DNA of 36,533 bases from NCBI GenBank assembly GCA_021793675.1, contig JAJYSG010000021.1:1-36533 (forward strand). The letters run 5' to 3'. This DNA is from Actinomycetes bacterium. Its GTDB lineage: Bacteria > Actinomycetota > Actinomycetes > Actinomycetales > Cellulomonadaceae. A program made the position numbers and the translations under genes. This document shows positions 18,011 to 27,583 of this stretch, piece by piece (position 1 is the first letter of the stretch; each line of letters starts with the position of its first letter). The notes under the pieces were generated by a model. That model saw only the letters and a program-made list of their open reading frames with translations, ran no database searches and was not told the origin of the DNA.

Positions 18011-18810
18011 CCACCGCCACACTCGCCCCGCGCCGCGCCGCCGCCCCCGCCACCGGCCTGGGCGCCACCGCGTCCCAGTCGCTCGCCATGGCCTGGCGTG
18101 GCCTCGTGAAGGTGTCCCGCACGCCCGAGCAGTACGCCGACGTCCTCATCCAGCCGATCCTCTTCACCCTGATGTTCGGGTACCTGTTCGGCGGCGCCGT
18201 CGCGGGCAGCGTCAAGGGCTACCTGCCGCAGCTCCTGCCCGGCATCCTCGTCATGACGCTCATCACGGCCTCGACCGTCACCGGCGTCCAGCTGCGCGAG
18301 GACATGGACAAGGGCGTGTTCGACCGGTTCCGGTCGCTGCCGATCGCCCGCGTCGCGCCGCTGGCCGGTGGGCTGCTCGCGGACGCGGTCCGGTACGTCA
18401 TCGCCACCGTGCTGACGATGGTCATGGGCGTGATCATGGGCTGGCGTCCGCACGCCGTGGGCGCCGTCGCCTCAGGGCTGCTGGTCATCTTCTGCGCGTG
18501 GGCGATGTCGTGGATCTTCGCGTTCTTCGGGGTCAGCGCCCGGTCCGCCTCGGCGGTGCAGGGCGTCAGCTTCCTCGTCCTGTTCCCGCTGACGTTCCTG
18601 TCGAACTCGTTCGTCCCGGTCGACACGCTCCCCGGCTGGCTGCAGGGGTTCGTCAAGGTCAACCCGATGTCGCACTTGGTCACCGCGGTGCGGGAGCTGA
18701 CCGCCGGCGGCACGGGCGGCGCCGACGTCGCCTGGGCCCTCCTCGGGGCGGTCGTGGTCATCGCGGTGTTCGCGCCGCTCGCGGTGCGTGGCTACATGCG
18801 CAAGGTCTGA
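18007..18810 (+). CDS. DrrB-type drug exporter permease
   Basis: A 267-residue ABC-2 permease with six membrane segments. The N-terminal part has SRTPEQYADVLIQPILFTLMFGYLFGG, then GVQLREDMDKGVFDRFRSLPIAR, the coupling helix conserved in DrrB, and FLVLFPLTFLSNSFVPVDTLPGWLQGFVKVNPMSHLVTAVREL near the C-terminus. Start ATG overlaps the DrrA stop. It ends seven bases from the convergent regulator gene. Confidence 0.92.
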   Translation: MTTATLAPRRAAAPATGLGATASQSLAMAWRGLVKVSRTPEQYADVLIQPILFTLMFGYLFGGAVAGSVKGYLPQLLPGILVMTLITASTVTGVQLREDMDKGVFDRFRSLPIARVAPLAGGLLADAVRYVIATVLTMVMGVIMGWRPHAVGAVASGLLVIFCAWAMSWIFAFFGVSARSASAVQGVSFLVLFPLTFLSNSFVPVDTLPGWLQGFVKVNPMSHLVTAVRELTAGGTGGADVAWALLGAVVVIAVFAPLAVRGYMRKV

Positions 18811-18817
18811 GCCGCCG

Positions 18818-21800
18818 TCAGCCGCGCTCGCCCTCCCCGGAGACTTCCGCGAGGAGGGCGAGCGCGCGCTCGGTGACCTCGTCGTGCGTCAGCGCGGCGA
18901 CCCGCGCGCGCCCGTCCTCGAGCGCCCGGGCGCCCAGGAGGGTGGCCGCCGCGTCCACGAGCGGCCGGCGGCGCAGCGGCACGATGTCCTGCCGCGACCC
19001 GATCGCCTCCGCGAGCGCGAACAGGTCGGCGGCCTGGGCGGGAGCAACGCCGTAGGCCGCGTGGTGCACCCCGGCCGCGAGGCAGGCGGTGCCGAGCACG
19101 GGGCGGTCGAGGAACTGCGGCATCCACTCCCGGTACATCAGCACGGCCCGCCGGCACAGCCACGTCAGGGCCTCGTCGGCCCGGGCCGGCCGGTCGAGCC
19201 CGACGAGGCGCACCAGCCGCGCGGCGCCGAGCATGATCGCCCAGGGAGCGGTGGGTCCCGGCCCCTCCTCGAAGGTGGCGACCACGGCGTCGTAGTGCGC
19301 CAGTGCGCCCTCGACGTCGCCGCGGGCCAGCGCGATCTCGCCCCGGCCGGCACCGGCCACGGCGCGCATCTCCACCCCGCCGCGTTCGTCGGGCGACCGC
19401 CCCGGGGCCTCCAACCGGTCGCACAGCACCTCGGCCGCCGCGACGTCGCCGTCCTCCAGCGCCGCGCTGAGCTGGATCCAGTCCAGCTGACGCAGCGCGC
19501 CGGTCGCGCCGAGCGCGACGAAGCCGGGCCGCACGCGTGCGATCCACGTCTGCGCCGTCGCGAAGTCGCCCAGCTCGCTCGCCGTCGTCGCCACCACCAT
19601 CGCCGCGAACGCGGGGCAGGCGACGTCGCCGATCCGGGTCGCCCGCTCGTACGCCGCCTGCGCGTCGCTCAGCGCCTCGCCCAGGCGTCCGTCGTTCTCG
19701 GCCTCCTGACCGGCGCCGAGGCAGGCCGCGAAGGCGATGAGGGGATCCTGGTCGTCGCGCAGGGCCTGCACCTGCGAGGCGATCGACGCGCGGTCGGGCA
19801 GCTCGACGAGCGAGACCATCGCCCTGGCGCGCGCGCCGAGGCGCGAACGCCGCCGCAGGAGCCGGAGCCGCGCCACCGCCCGCGCCTGGCCCGCCCTGCC
19901 GCCGATGGCGAGGGCGCCGACCGTGAACAGCAGCGCGACCGCGGTGACGTCCGCGTCCTCGTCGGGCACCGGCCAGCCCCGCACCGCGTCGAGCACGGTG
20001 GCGGCCAGCCCTGCGGCACGTTCCTCGGACCCGCGGAGCGCCCAGCCGGCCGCGAGCCCCACGAACGTGTGCACCACCACCTCCGGTCGGCGCGCGCGCG
20101 CCCCACCGGTCACCGGCTCGGCGGCCGTGCGCAGGGCGAAGAGCAGGTTCTCCTGGTCGCGCGCCAGCTCGGTGATGGCCGCCACCTGCCCCGGCCCCAG
20201 CAGCGCCGCGACGTCGCGCCGGGCCAGCTGGGCCGCCCAGTCGAGCAGTGCGTCGCGCACCTCGTGCTGCTCCCCGGCGTCGGCCAGGCGCAGCAGGCCG
20301 AACTCCCGCACGGTCTCGAGCATCCGGTATCGGGCGACCCCGGAGTGGTCCGTCACGGCGAGCAGCGACTGCGTCACCAGGCCGTCGACGTCGTCGAGCA
20401 CGTCGAGCACCGACCCGGCCCTCGGGCGGCCGATCGCGGCCGCCGCGTCGGCGCCGAACCCGTCGGGCAGGATCGCCAGTCGGCGCCACAGCTCGCGCTG
20501 GGAGGCCGTCAGCAGGTTCCAGCTCCACTCGATGACCGCCTCGAGCGTCCGGTGCCGGTCCGGCGCCGCCGCGTCCCCGGAGCGCAGCAGCGCGAACCGG
20601 GCGTCGAGGTGCCGCTCGATCTCCTCGACCGAGAGGGTGCGTACGCGCGCGGCCGCCAGCTCGATCGCCAGCGGCAGGCCGTCGAGGCGTTCGCAGAGGC
20701 GTGCGACGACGTCGTCGGGCAGGCGCACGTCCGGCCGCGCGGCCCGCGCCCGTTGCCGGAAGAGCTCGACCGCGGGCCCCGCCCGGCCGCCGGCGGCGTC
20801 GGCCCCGAGCGGCGCCAGGGGAAAGGCCTGCTCGGCCGTGAGGCGCAGGGGCGCGCGGCTGGTCGCGAGGATCCGCAGGTCCGGGATCGCCGCGAGCAGC
20901 TCGCTCGCCCAGCGGGCCGCACCGGCCGCGACGTGCTCGCAGTTGTCGAGCACGACGAGCGCGCTCGCGCCCCGCAGCCGTCCCAGCACCTGGTCGTGGA
21001 CGTCGCCGGCCACCAGCCGGTCGCCGAGCCGCGTCGCCTGGCCGGCCGCCAGCCCGAGCGCGTCGGCCAGCGCCAGCACCACGTCGTCGTCCGACCGCAC
21101 GCCGGCGAGCTCGACCACGACGACCAGCGGGGTGCCCGCCGTCGCGCGGCGCGCCACCTCCTGCGCCAGCCTGGTCTTGCCCAGCCCACCGGCGCCGAGG
21201 ACGGTGACGAGCCTCGACGCTCGGAGCGCCGCCTCGACGGCGGCGACGTCGCCGTCCCGACCGACCAGGGGGTTGGGCGCCGCGCGCAGGCCGAGCCCCA
21301 CGTGCCGCCGGAGCGGCTCGCGGGGTGGGGCCGCCGGGGGCTCCTCGTGCTCGAGGCCCGCCAGCAGCCGGTCGTGCAGCGCGACGAGGTCCGGCGCAGG
21401 ATCGGTGCCGAGCTCGGCGACCAGTGCGTGCCGCAGGCGCCCGTACACGCGCACCGCCGCCGCGCCCCTGCCCTGGGCGGCCAGCGCCGCCATGAGGGAG
21501 CGCGCGGCGTCCTCGTCGAGGGGGTCGGACGCCAGCGCGTCCGACGCGAGGGCGGCGACCGTCACGTCGTCCCCGGTGGCCTCGGCGGCCTCCCGGCGCA
21601 GCACGGCGAGCTCGTCGTGCAGGCGCGCCGCCACCGCCCGCAGCTCCGCGCCGACCGCTCCCAGGTCATCGCCCGCCTCCCCGCGCCACAGGGCGAGCGC
21701 CGACGCCGCCCGTCGCGCCGCCTCATCCGGCGCGCCGGCCACCAGGGCCGCGCGGCCCGCGGCGAGCGACCGCCGTGCGACCGAGAGGTCGCTCACGCAG

Positions 21801-22093
21801 CCGAGGACGTAGCCGGTCGCTGCCGAGCGCACCACGTCGGGGGCGGAGCCCTGCCGCAACCGCGAGACGAGGTTGTGCAGCGCGGCCCGCGGGTCGGCCG
21901 GGGCCTCGTCTGGCCACAGCCGGTCGACCAGCGCCGAGACCGTCAACGGGGCGTCGTCGGCCAGCGCGAGCGCTACCACCAGTGCCGACACGCGGGTGCC
22001 CCGCGGCGCGTGCGGCGTGCCGTCGGGCCCGGCGACGAGCACCGGCCCCAGGACGCGCACCGGCGGCGTCGCGGGCGCGTCGGCAGCAGGCAC
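18818..22093 (-). CDS. BTAD/AfsR-like transcriptional regulator with NB-ARC-type ATPase
   Basis: A 1091-residue regulator. The N-terminus (about 10-85) is a winged helix of the OmpR/SARP type, followed by a bacterial transcriptional activation domain (about 90-240, ending TDPAPDLVALHDRLLAGLE). A STAND ATPase module (about 265-600) has Walker A GAGGLGKTRLAQEVARR (Lys306), Walker B ALVVLDNCEH, LATSRAPL and the GLPLAIELAAARV motif. The last 450 residues look like alpha-helical TPR repeats. Family members switch between ADP and ATP states to activate nearby genes. The start is GTG at 22093; TAGGGT lies 8 bases upstream. It converges on drrAB and is divergent from ctaA, so either could be its target. 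Its 3' end encodes a strong hairpin. Confidence 0.88.
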   Translation of the reverse strand: MPAADAPATPPVRVLGPVLVAGPDGTPHAPRGTRVSALVVALALADDAPLTVSALVDRLWPDEAPADPRAALHNLVSRLRQGSAPDVVRSAATGYVLGCVSDLSVARRSLAAGRAALVAGAPDEAARRAASALALWRGEAGDDLGAVGAELRAVAARLHDELAVLRREAAEATGDDVTVAALASDALASDPLDEDAARSLMAALAAQGRGAAAVRVYGRLRHALVAELGTDPAPDLVALHDRLLAGLEHEEPPAAPPREPLRRHVGLGLRAAPNPLVGRDGDVAAVEAALRASRLVTVLGAGGLGKTRLAQEVARRATAGTPLVVVVELAGVRSDDDVVLALADALGLAAGQATRLGDRLVAGDVHDQVLGRLRGASALVVLDNCEHVAAGAARWASELLAAIPDLRILATSRAPLRLTAEQAFPLAPLGADAAGGRAGPAVELFRQRARAARPDVRLPDDVVARLCERLDGLPLAIELAAARVRTLSVEEIERHLDARFALLRSGDAAAPDRHRTLEAVIEWSWNLLTASQRELWRRLAILPDGFGADAAAAIGRPRAGSVLDVLDDVDGLVTQSLLAVTDHSGVARYRMLETVREFGLLRLADAGEQHEVRDALLDWAAQLARRDVAALLGPGQVAAITELARDQENLLFALRTAAEPVTGGARARRPEVVVHTFVGLAAGWALRGSEERAAGLAATVLDAVRGWPVPDEDADVTAVALLFTVGALAIGGRAGQARAVARLRLLRRRSRLGARARAMVSLVELPDRASIASQVQALRDDQDPLIAFAACLGAGQEAENDGRLGEALSDAQAAYERATRIGDVACPAFAAMVVATTASELGDFATAQTWIARVRPGFVALGATGALRQLDWIQLSAALEDGDVAAAEVLCDRLEAPGRSPDERGGVEMRAVAGAGRGEIALARGDVEGALAHYDAVVATFEEGPGPTAPWAIMLGAARLVRLVGLDRPARADEALTWLCRRAVLMYREWMPQFLDRPVLGTACLAAGVHHAAYGVAPAQAADLFALAEAIGSRQDIVPLRRRPLVDAAATLLGARALEDGRARVAALTHDEVTERALALLAEVSGEGERG
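18823..18866. terminator. 14-bp stem hairpin between convergent drrB and the BTAD regulator
   Basis: CGCGCTCGCCCTCC (18823-18836) and GGAGGGCGAGCGCG (18853-18866) are perfect complements around a 16-base loop. It begins 12 bases after the drrB stop and lies within the last codons of the regulator gene, so it probably ends the drrAB transcript. There is no U-tract. Confidence 0.65.
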
Positions 22094-22101
22094 GTTTCGA
22101 C

Positions 22102-22107
22102 ACCCTA
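22102..22107 (-). promoter_or_regulatory. -10 element of the BTAD regulator, leaderless arrangement
   Basis: TAGGGT on the minus strand lies 8 bases before the GTG at 22093. No ribosome binding site precedes the start. Confidence 0.5.
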
Positions 22108-22155
22108 GCCGGAGGCGTCCCACCGGAGACACGGCCCGCCGGACTGAGGGAGCCC

Positions 22156-22161
22156 TACCCT
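22156..22161 (+). promoter_or_regulatory. -10 element of ctaA
   Basis: TACCCT lies 7 bases before the GTG at 22169, the second possible ctaA start, and 1 base before the GTG at 22163. If transcription starts 7 bases downstream, the mRNA would be leaderless from 22169 and the protein two residues shorter. Confidence 0.45.
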
Positions 22162-22162
22162 G

Positions 22163-23179
22163 GTGCCCGTGACCAGCGCACCGGCGCCCGCCCGCTCCGC
22201 CCTCGACCGGACCCGTCCGGTCTGGCGCGATCGTGCCGTGATGGCCAACCTCGTCGCCCAGATCCTCATCGTCGTCACGGGGGGCGCGGTGCGGCTGACG
22301 GCGTCCGGTCTCGGCTGCTCGTCCTGGCCGAGCTGCACGCCCGGCCACTTCACCCCGACCCTGCACGGCGCGACGAGCTACCACGCGTTCATCGAGTTCG
22401 GGAACCGCACCATCACGGGGCTCCTCGTCGTCGTCGCGGTGGCGGTCGTGGTCCTGGCGGGCTTCGACCGGAGCCGGTCGACCGGCTACCGGGTGCTCGC
22501 CTGGGTGCCGCTCGCCGGCGTCCTCGTGCAGGCGGTGGTGGGAGGCATGGCCGTCCGGTACCAGCTGCCGCCGGCGGTGGTGGGTGGTCACATGATCATC
22601 TCGATGGTCCTCGTCGCGGTGTCGGCGTGGCTGTGGGTGCGCAGCAAGGAGGGTGACCGCGACGTGCGGTGGCTGGCGACGACCACCACGCGTGTCCTGA
22701 CCGCGGCGTTGTTCGTCGCCGGCGCGGTCGTCGTCGTGCTCGGCGTGGTCACCACGGGCGCGGGCCCGCACTCGGGCGACAGCCACGTGGGCTACCGCTT
22801 CGCGGTCGATCCCGTGGCGATGGCGCGCGTGCACGCCGCCGCCGTCTGGGTGTTCGTCGCCGTGCTCGCGTTGACGATCTACCAGCTGCAGCGGCAGGCC
22901 CGGCGCGCGACGGCCGAGCCGGCGGACGGTGTCGCGGCGGCGCCGGACGCGGTGCTGCACGCCGGCTACCGCGTGCTCGGGGTCACTCTGGCCCAGGCCG
23001 CCATCGGGTACCTCCAGGTCGCCACCGGGCTGCCGATCGCGCTGGTCAACCTCCACATGCTGGGGGCTGCGCTGCTGGTGACGGTGCTGACGCTGTTCGC
23101 CGGCCGGCTGCGCACCCGTCTCCCGGAGGCAGCGCCGCCGGTCGCCGCCGACGCCCTGCCGAGCACCACCACGGCCTGA
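22163..23179 (+). CDS. ctaA: Heme A synthase CtaA (COX15 family)
   Basis: A 338-residue (or 336) membrane protein that oxidises heme O to heme A for cytochrome aa3 oxidase. Eight membrane segments are evident. Family residues are the GGAVRLTASGLGCSSWPSC segment, with the Cys52/Cys58 pair, and the EFGNR motif with nearby His74. Further heme-ligand candidates are GGHMIISM, ARVHAAAVWVF and NLHMLGA. The start is GTG at 22163 or 22169; a GGGAG lies 10 bases before 22163, while a TACCCT hexamer would make 22169 leaderless. It is divergent from the BTAD gene. The other half of the usual pair, ctaB, is not in the window. Confidence 0.93.
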   Translation: MPVTSAPAPARSALDRTRPVWRDRAVMANLVAQILIVVTGGAVRLTASGLGCSSWPSCTPGHFTPTLHGATSYHAFIEFGNRTITGLLVVVAVAVVVLAGFDRSRSTGYRVLAWVPLAGVLVQAVVGGMAVRYQLPPAVVGGHMIISMVLVAVSAWLWVRSKEGDRDVRWLATTTTRVLTAALFVAGAVVVVLGVVTTGAGPHSGDSHVGYRFAVDPVAMARVHAAAVWVFVAVLALTIYQLQRQARRATAEPADGVAAAPDAVLHAGYRVLGVTLAQAAIGYLQVATGLPIALVNLHMLGAALLVTVLTLFAGRLRTRLPEAAPPVAADALPSTTTA

Positions 23180-23185
23180 GACGCG

Positions 23186-23213
23186 CGGCATTCTTCGAGA
23201 TCGCAGAATGCCG
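23186..23213. terminator. Stem-loop after ctaA
   Basis: CGGCATTCT and AGAATGCCG form a 9-bp stem around a 10-base loop, seven bases past the ctaA stop. It lacks a U-tract. Because its GCATTCT element recurs downstream of the next promoter, it could equally be part of an operator. Confidence 0.4.
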
Positions 23214-23242
23214 TTGCGAAATTGCCAGAAATGTGATATCGT
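23214..23242 (+). promoter_or_regulatory. Promoter of the methyltransferase gene
   Basis: TTGCGA (23214-23219), a 17-base spacer and TATCGT (23237-23242). The surrounding 60 bases are AT-rich against the rest of the window. The predicted leader is about 20 bases, with GCATTCTT at 23243-23250 directly after the -10. Confidence 0.6.
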
Positions 23243-23269
23243 GCATTCTTGATGGTGTACTAATTCGCG

Positions 23270-24109
23270 GTGACCATCTCACCGCTCGCATCCCCGTTCC
23301 CCATGACCGCGCTGCTGGCAGCCGCCGCGCGCGCCGCGCACCTGGTCGTCGACGATGCCCCGCCTCTGTTCGCGGACACGCTCGCCGCACGCATCCTCGG
23401 CCCGGACGGCGCCATCCCGATCGCCTACCACCGCCACGACCCGTCGCACCCCGTGCTCCGCGCCGCACGCGTCGAGGCCACCGTCCGGGCACGGTTCGCC
23501 GAGGACGCGCTCACCACGTCCGGCGTGCGGCAGTACGTCGTGGTCGGCGCCGGCCTGGACACCTACGCCTACCGGAACGCCGCGGGCGGCTGTCGGGTGC
23601 TCGAGGTCGACCTGCCCGACGTGCAGGAGCGCAAGCGCCAGGCCGTCTCGCGCGCCGGCCTGGCGGGCCCGGTGACGTACGTGCCCGCCGATCTCGCCGC
23701 GACACCGCTGGCCGAGGCGTTGCATGCCGCGGGCGCCGACCCCGAGGAGCCGATCGTCGTCGCCGCGCTCGGGCTGACGATGTACCTGGCACGCAAGCAG
23801 GTGGCCGGGCTCCTGGCCTCGGCCGCCGGCTGGCCGGGCGGCGCCCAGCTGGTCGCCGACCACCTGTTGCCGCCGGACGACGACGAGCGTCGCGGCTACG
23901 CGGGGGCGGTCGGCTCGGCCGCAGCGCAGGCCGGTGAGGCGTGGCGCACCAGCCTGACGGCCGCCGAGGCGGCCGACCTCGCACGCACGGCCGGCTTCCT
24001 GCGGGTGCGCACGACGACCCCGCGCACCGCGCTGCCGGCCACGGCATGGCGGCGCACGGACGGCCTCCGGCCCGGCCACGTGTCCGGCTTCCTGCACGCC
24101 GCCACCTGA
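23270..24109 (+). CDS. Class I SAM-dependent methyltransferase (TIGR00027/PPM1-like)
   Basis: A 279-residue protein of the group related to leucine carboxyl methyltransferases. The N-terminal TALLAAAARAAHLVVDDAPPLFADTLAARILG, the SAM-binding QYVVVGAGLDTYAYR (about 87-101) and the acidic EVDLPDVQERKRQAV are diagnostic. ALGLTMYL then matches the family's EGLTMYL motif, here with Ala in place of Glu. The start is GTG at 23270; ATG at 23303 would also keep the whole conserved region. Such enzymes make O-methyl esters or ethers on small molecules, with unknown substrates in most cases. It stands alone between ctaA and the NUDIX gene. Confidence 0.85.
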   Translation: MTISPLASPFPMTALLAAAARAAHLVVDDAPPLFADTLAARILGPDGAIPIAYHRHDPSHPVLRAARVEATVRARFAEDALTTSGVRQYVVVGAGLDTYAYRNAAGGCRVLEVDLPDVQERKRQAVSRAGLAGPVTYVPADLAATPLAEALHAAGADPEEPIVVAALGLTMYLARKQVAGLLASAAGWPGGAQLVADHLLPPDDDERRGYAGAVGSAAAQAGEAWRTSLTAAEAADLARTAGFLRVRTTTPRTALPATAWRRTDGLRPGHVSGFLHAAT

Positions 24110-24185
24110 GCGGCGTGCGTCGCGCGCCGGAGTCACCGGGCCGGCGCCGACGTCACGTCCCGAGGGCGCGCCCGCCGGCCACGGC

Positions 24186-24208
24186 CGCGCCACCCGGTAC
24201 GTGGCGCG
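24186..24208. terminator. Hairpin between convergent methyltransferase and NUDIX genes
   Basis: CGCGCCAC and GTGGCGCG form an 8-bp stem with loop CCGGTAC in the 108-base gap. It could end both transcripts. There is no U-tract; the remainder of the gap shows nothing else. Confidence 0.5.
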
Positions 24209-24217
24209 CCGCTGCCG

Positions 24218-24816
24218 TCAGCCGACCGGTACGAGCGTGGACCAGCCGCGTGCCTTCGCCGCCGCGGCCGCCAGCACCCCGACCACGGCGGTCGGCGACT
24301 GCAGCGACCCGTCGAGCGCGCCGGCGACGGCCTCGTCGAGCGGCACCCAGACGGGCACCATGCCGGCCTCCTCGTCCTCGCGCCGGAAGCGCGAACCGTC
24401 CGGCACCGGCGTCAGCTCGCGCGCGAGGAACACCGTGATGTGCTCGTCGGACCCGCCCGCGGACGTGAAGAACGACGCGAGACGCCACCAGCGGCCGGCC
24501 ACGAGGTCCGCCTCCTCCGCGAGCTCGCGACGCGCCGCCTCGACCTCGGGCTCACCCGCGACGTCGAGCAGCCCGGCGGGCGGCTCCCACAGCACGTGGC
24601 GGACCGGGTGCCGGTACTGCGAGAGCAGCAGCACGCGGTCCTCGTCGTCCAGCACGACCACGGCGACGGCGCCGGGGTGCGCGGTGTACTCGCGCAGCAC
24701 CGGCGCCGGTCCGCCGAGGTCGACCCGGTCGGCGACGACGTCGAACACCTTGCCGTGATGGATCGAACGGTGCTCGACGACGGGCCGGGCGGCCGGCTCG
24801 TCGCGCGGCGCGGCCA

Positions 24817-24817
<1 letters not shown>
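24218..24817 (-). CDS. NUDIX hydrolase, probable ADP-ribose pyrophosphatase
   Basis: A 199-residue NUDIX enzyme, orthologous by position to Rv1700. It should cleave ADP-ribose to AMP and ribose 5-phosphate. The Nudix box reads PPAGLLDVAGEPEVEAARRELAEEADL: one residue longer than GX5E, as I recall for actinobacterial members, and with Asp in place of the second conserved Gly. Catalytic Glu residues of REL-x-EE are intact. FTSAGGSDEHITVFLA is the ADPRase substrate loop region. Its ATG shares a base with the pyrG stop (TGATG), so it is co-translated with CTP synthase. Confidence 0.9.
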
Positions 24818-26478
<1,661 letters not shown>

Positions 26479-26486
26479 GGGCTTCG

Positions 26487-26492
26487 ACCCTA
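26487..26492 (-). promoter_or_regulatory. -10 element of pyrG, leaderless arrangement
   Basis: TAGGGT on the minus strand lies 8 bases before GTG 26478 and 11 before the ATG. No Shine-Dalgarno sequence precedes either codon. Confidence 0.5.
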
Positions 26493-26533
26493 ACAGAGAG
26501 CCTCGCCCGGCTCGGACGGCATCCGCCCCGGGC

Positions 26534-26559
26534 GCGTCGGACGAACACCGGTCCGACGC
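26534..26559. terminator. Hairpin between steB and pyrG
   Basis: GCGTCGGAC and GTCCGACGC form a 9-bp stem around an 8-base loop, 38 bases after the steB stop on the minus strand. It probably separates the long tlyA-recN-steAB unit from the pyrG promoter. No U-tract. Confidence 0.5.
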
Positions 26560-26596
26560 TCCGCTCGGCGTCTCCTGACGCGGCTCCGGCGCCCCG

Positions 26597-27583
26597 CTAG
26601 CCTCGGTTCGGCGCCCCAGCCACGACGCGCGCCGGCAACGCCGTCAGGCCGGTGCCGGTGCCGTAGTGCCCGGCGGTCCCGGCGATCCGCTGCGCCAGCG
26701 CGAGCGGCACGCCCACCTGGCCCACCACCCCGCCCACCCCGGAGACCGTCGCCAGCGAACCCGCCGCGGCGGAGGCGAGCACGCCCGCGACGACCGGTCC
26801 GGGGCCGCCGTCCGTCTCCGCGAGCACGGCGCCCCGCGACCCGGCCTGCGCGGCCTGCAGCAGCACCAGCCCGGCGCTGGCGCGGTCCGCCGTGGCCGCC
26901 GTGGCCGCGCCGGTCGGGGTGGCGCCCGCCACGGGCGACCCTGGCGCCAGCAGGACGACGGCGTCCGCCGGCGTCGTCACCGGCGCCGCGAGCGTCACGA
27001 GCGGCGTGCTGCCGGTGGACAGCAGCTGCAGCAGCACGGACGCGTTCTCGCTGGGCGCGTCCGCCTTGGCCGGGTCGGCGCCGGCGAGCCCCTCGACGAG
27101 AGCCTGCGCCAGCTCGGCGTCCGCGCTGGCTCCGCTCGGTGGGGCCGGTGTCAGGTAGCCGGTGAGGTAGCCGACCAGGCTCTGACGGAACGAGCGCAAC
27201 GCCGGGTCCGCCCAGGCGGACGCGAGCGTGACGTGCGAGACCACCTGCGCACCCGCCTGCGCCAGGCGCGTGTCGACCGCCTTGGCCACACCCGGGTCGA
27301 CCGTGCCCAGCGACACGACGGCGACGCGGTAGCCCGGCAGCGTCCCGGCGAGCAGGCCGGCGCCGGCGGTGTCGAGCGCCGCGTCGGCCGACTGCTGCGC
27401 AGCCGTCGCGGCGTCGCGCTCGGCGGTCAGCTGGGCGTTCTGTGCGGTCAGCGCGGCGTTGCGCCCGGAGACCGTGTCACCGATCGCCTGCCGCAGCGGC
27501 CCCGCGCCCAGCACGATGCCGCACGCCAGCGCGAGGAACACCGCGACGAGGGAGGTCAGGTGGTACCGGAAGTCGACCATCAT
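26597..27583 (-). CDS. SteB/MctB-family membrane protein (annotated copper transporter)
   Basis: A 328-residue protein of the family of M. tuberculosis Rv1698 (MctB), linked to copper tolerance, and Corynebacterium SteB, linked to cell division with SteA. It opens [30 protein letters not shown], one membrane helix (about 8-30), followed by a short coiled coil ([20 protein letters not shown]) and a large extracytoplasmic domain that ends [17 protein letters not shown]. The DFRYH motif is diagnostic. The start ATG sits in a TGATGATG overlap with the steA stop, and this supports function with SteA in the cell envelope rather than a transporter role alone. Confidence 0.85.
   Translation of the reverse strand: MMVDFRYHLTSLVAVFLALACGIVLGAGPLRQAIGDTVSGRNAALTAQNAQLTAERDAATAAQQSADAALDTAGAGLLAGTLPGYRVAVVSLGTVDPGVAKAVDTRLAQAGAQVVSHVTLASAWADPALRSFRQSLVGYLTGYLTPAPPSGASADAELAQALVEGLAGADPAKADAPSENASVLLQLLSTGSTPLVTLAAPVTTPADAVVLLAPGSPVAGATPTGAATAATADRASAGLVLLQAAQAGSRGAVLAETDGGPGPVVAGVLASAAAGSLATVSGVGGVVGQVGVPLALAQRIAGTAGHYGTGTGLTALPARVVAGAPNRG

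Noticed and set aside
18788-22108. 1106-residue plus-strand open frame opposite the BTAD regulator
   Set aside because: The minus-strand frame shows complete winged-helix, BTAD and Walker motifs; the plus frame is Arg/Gly/His-rich shadow sequence.
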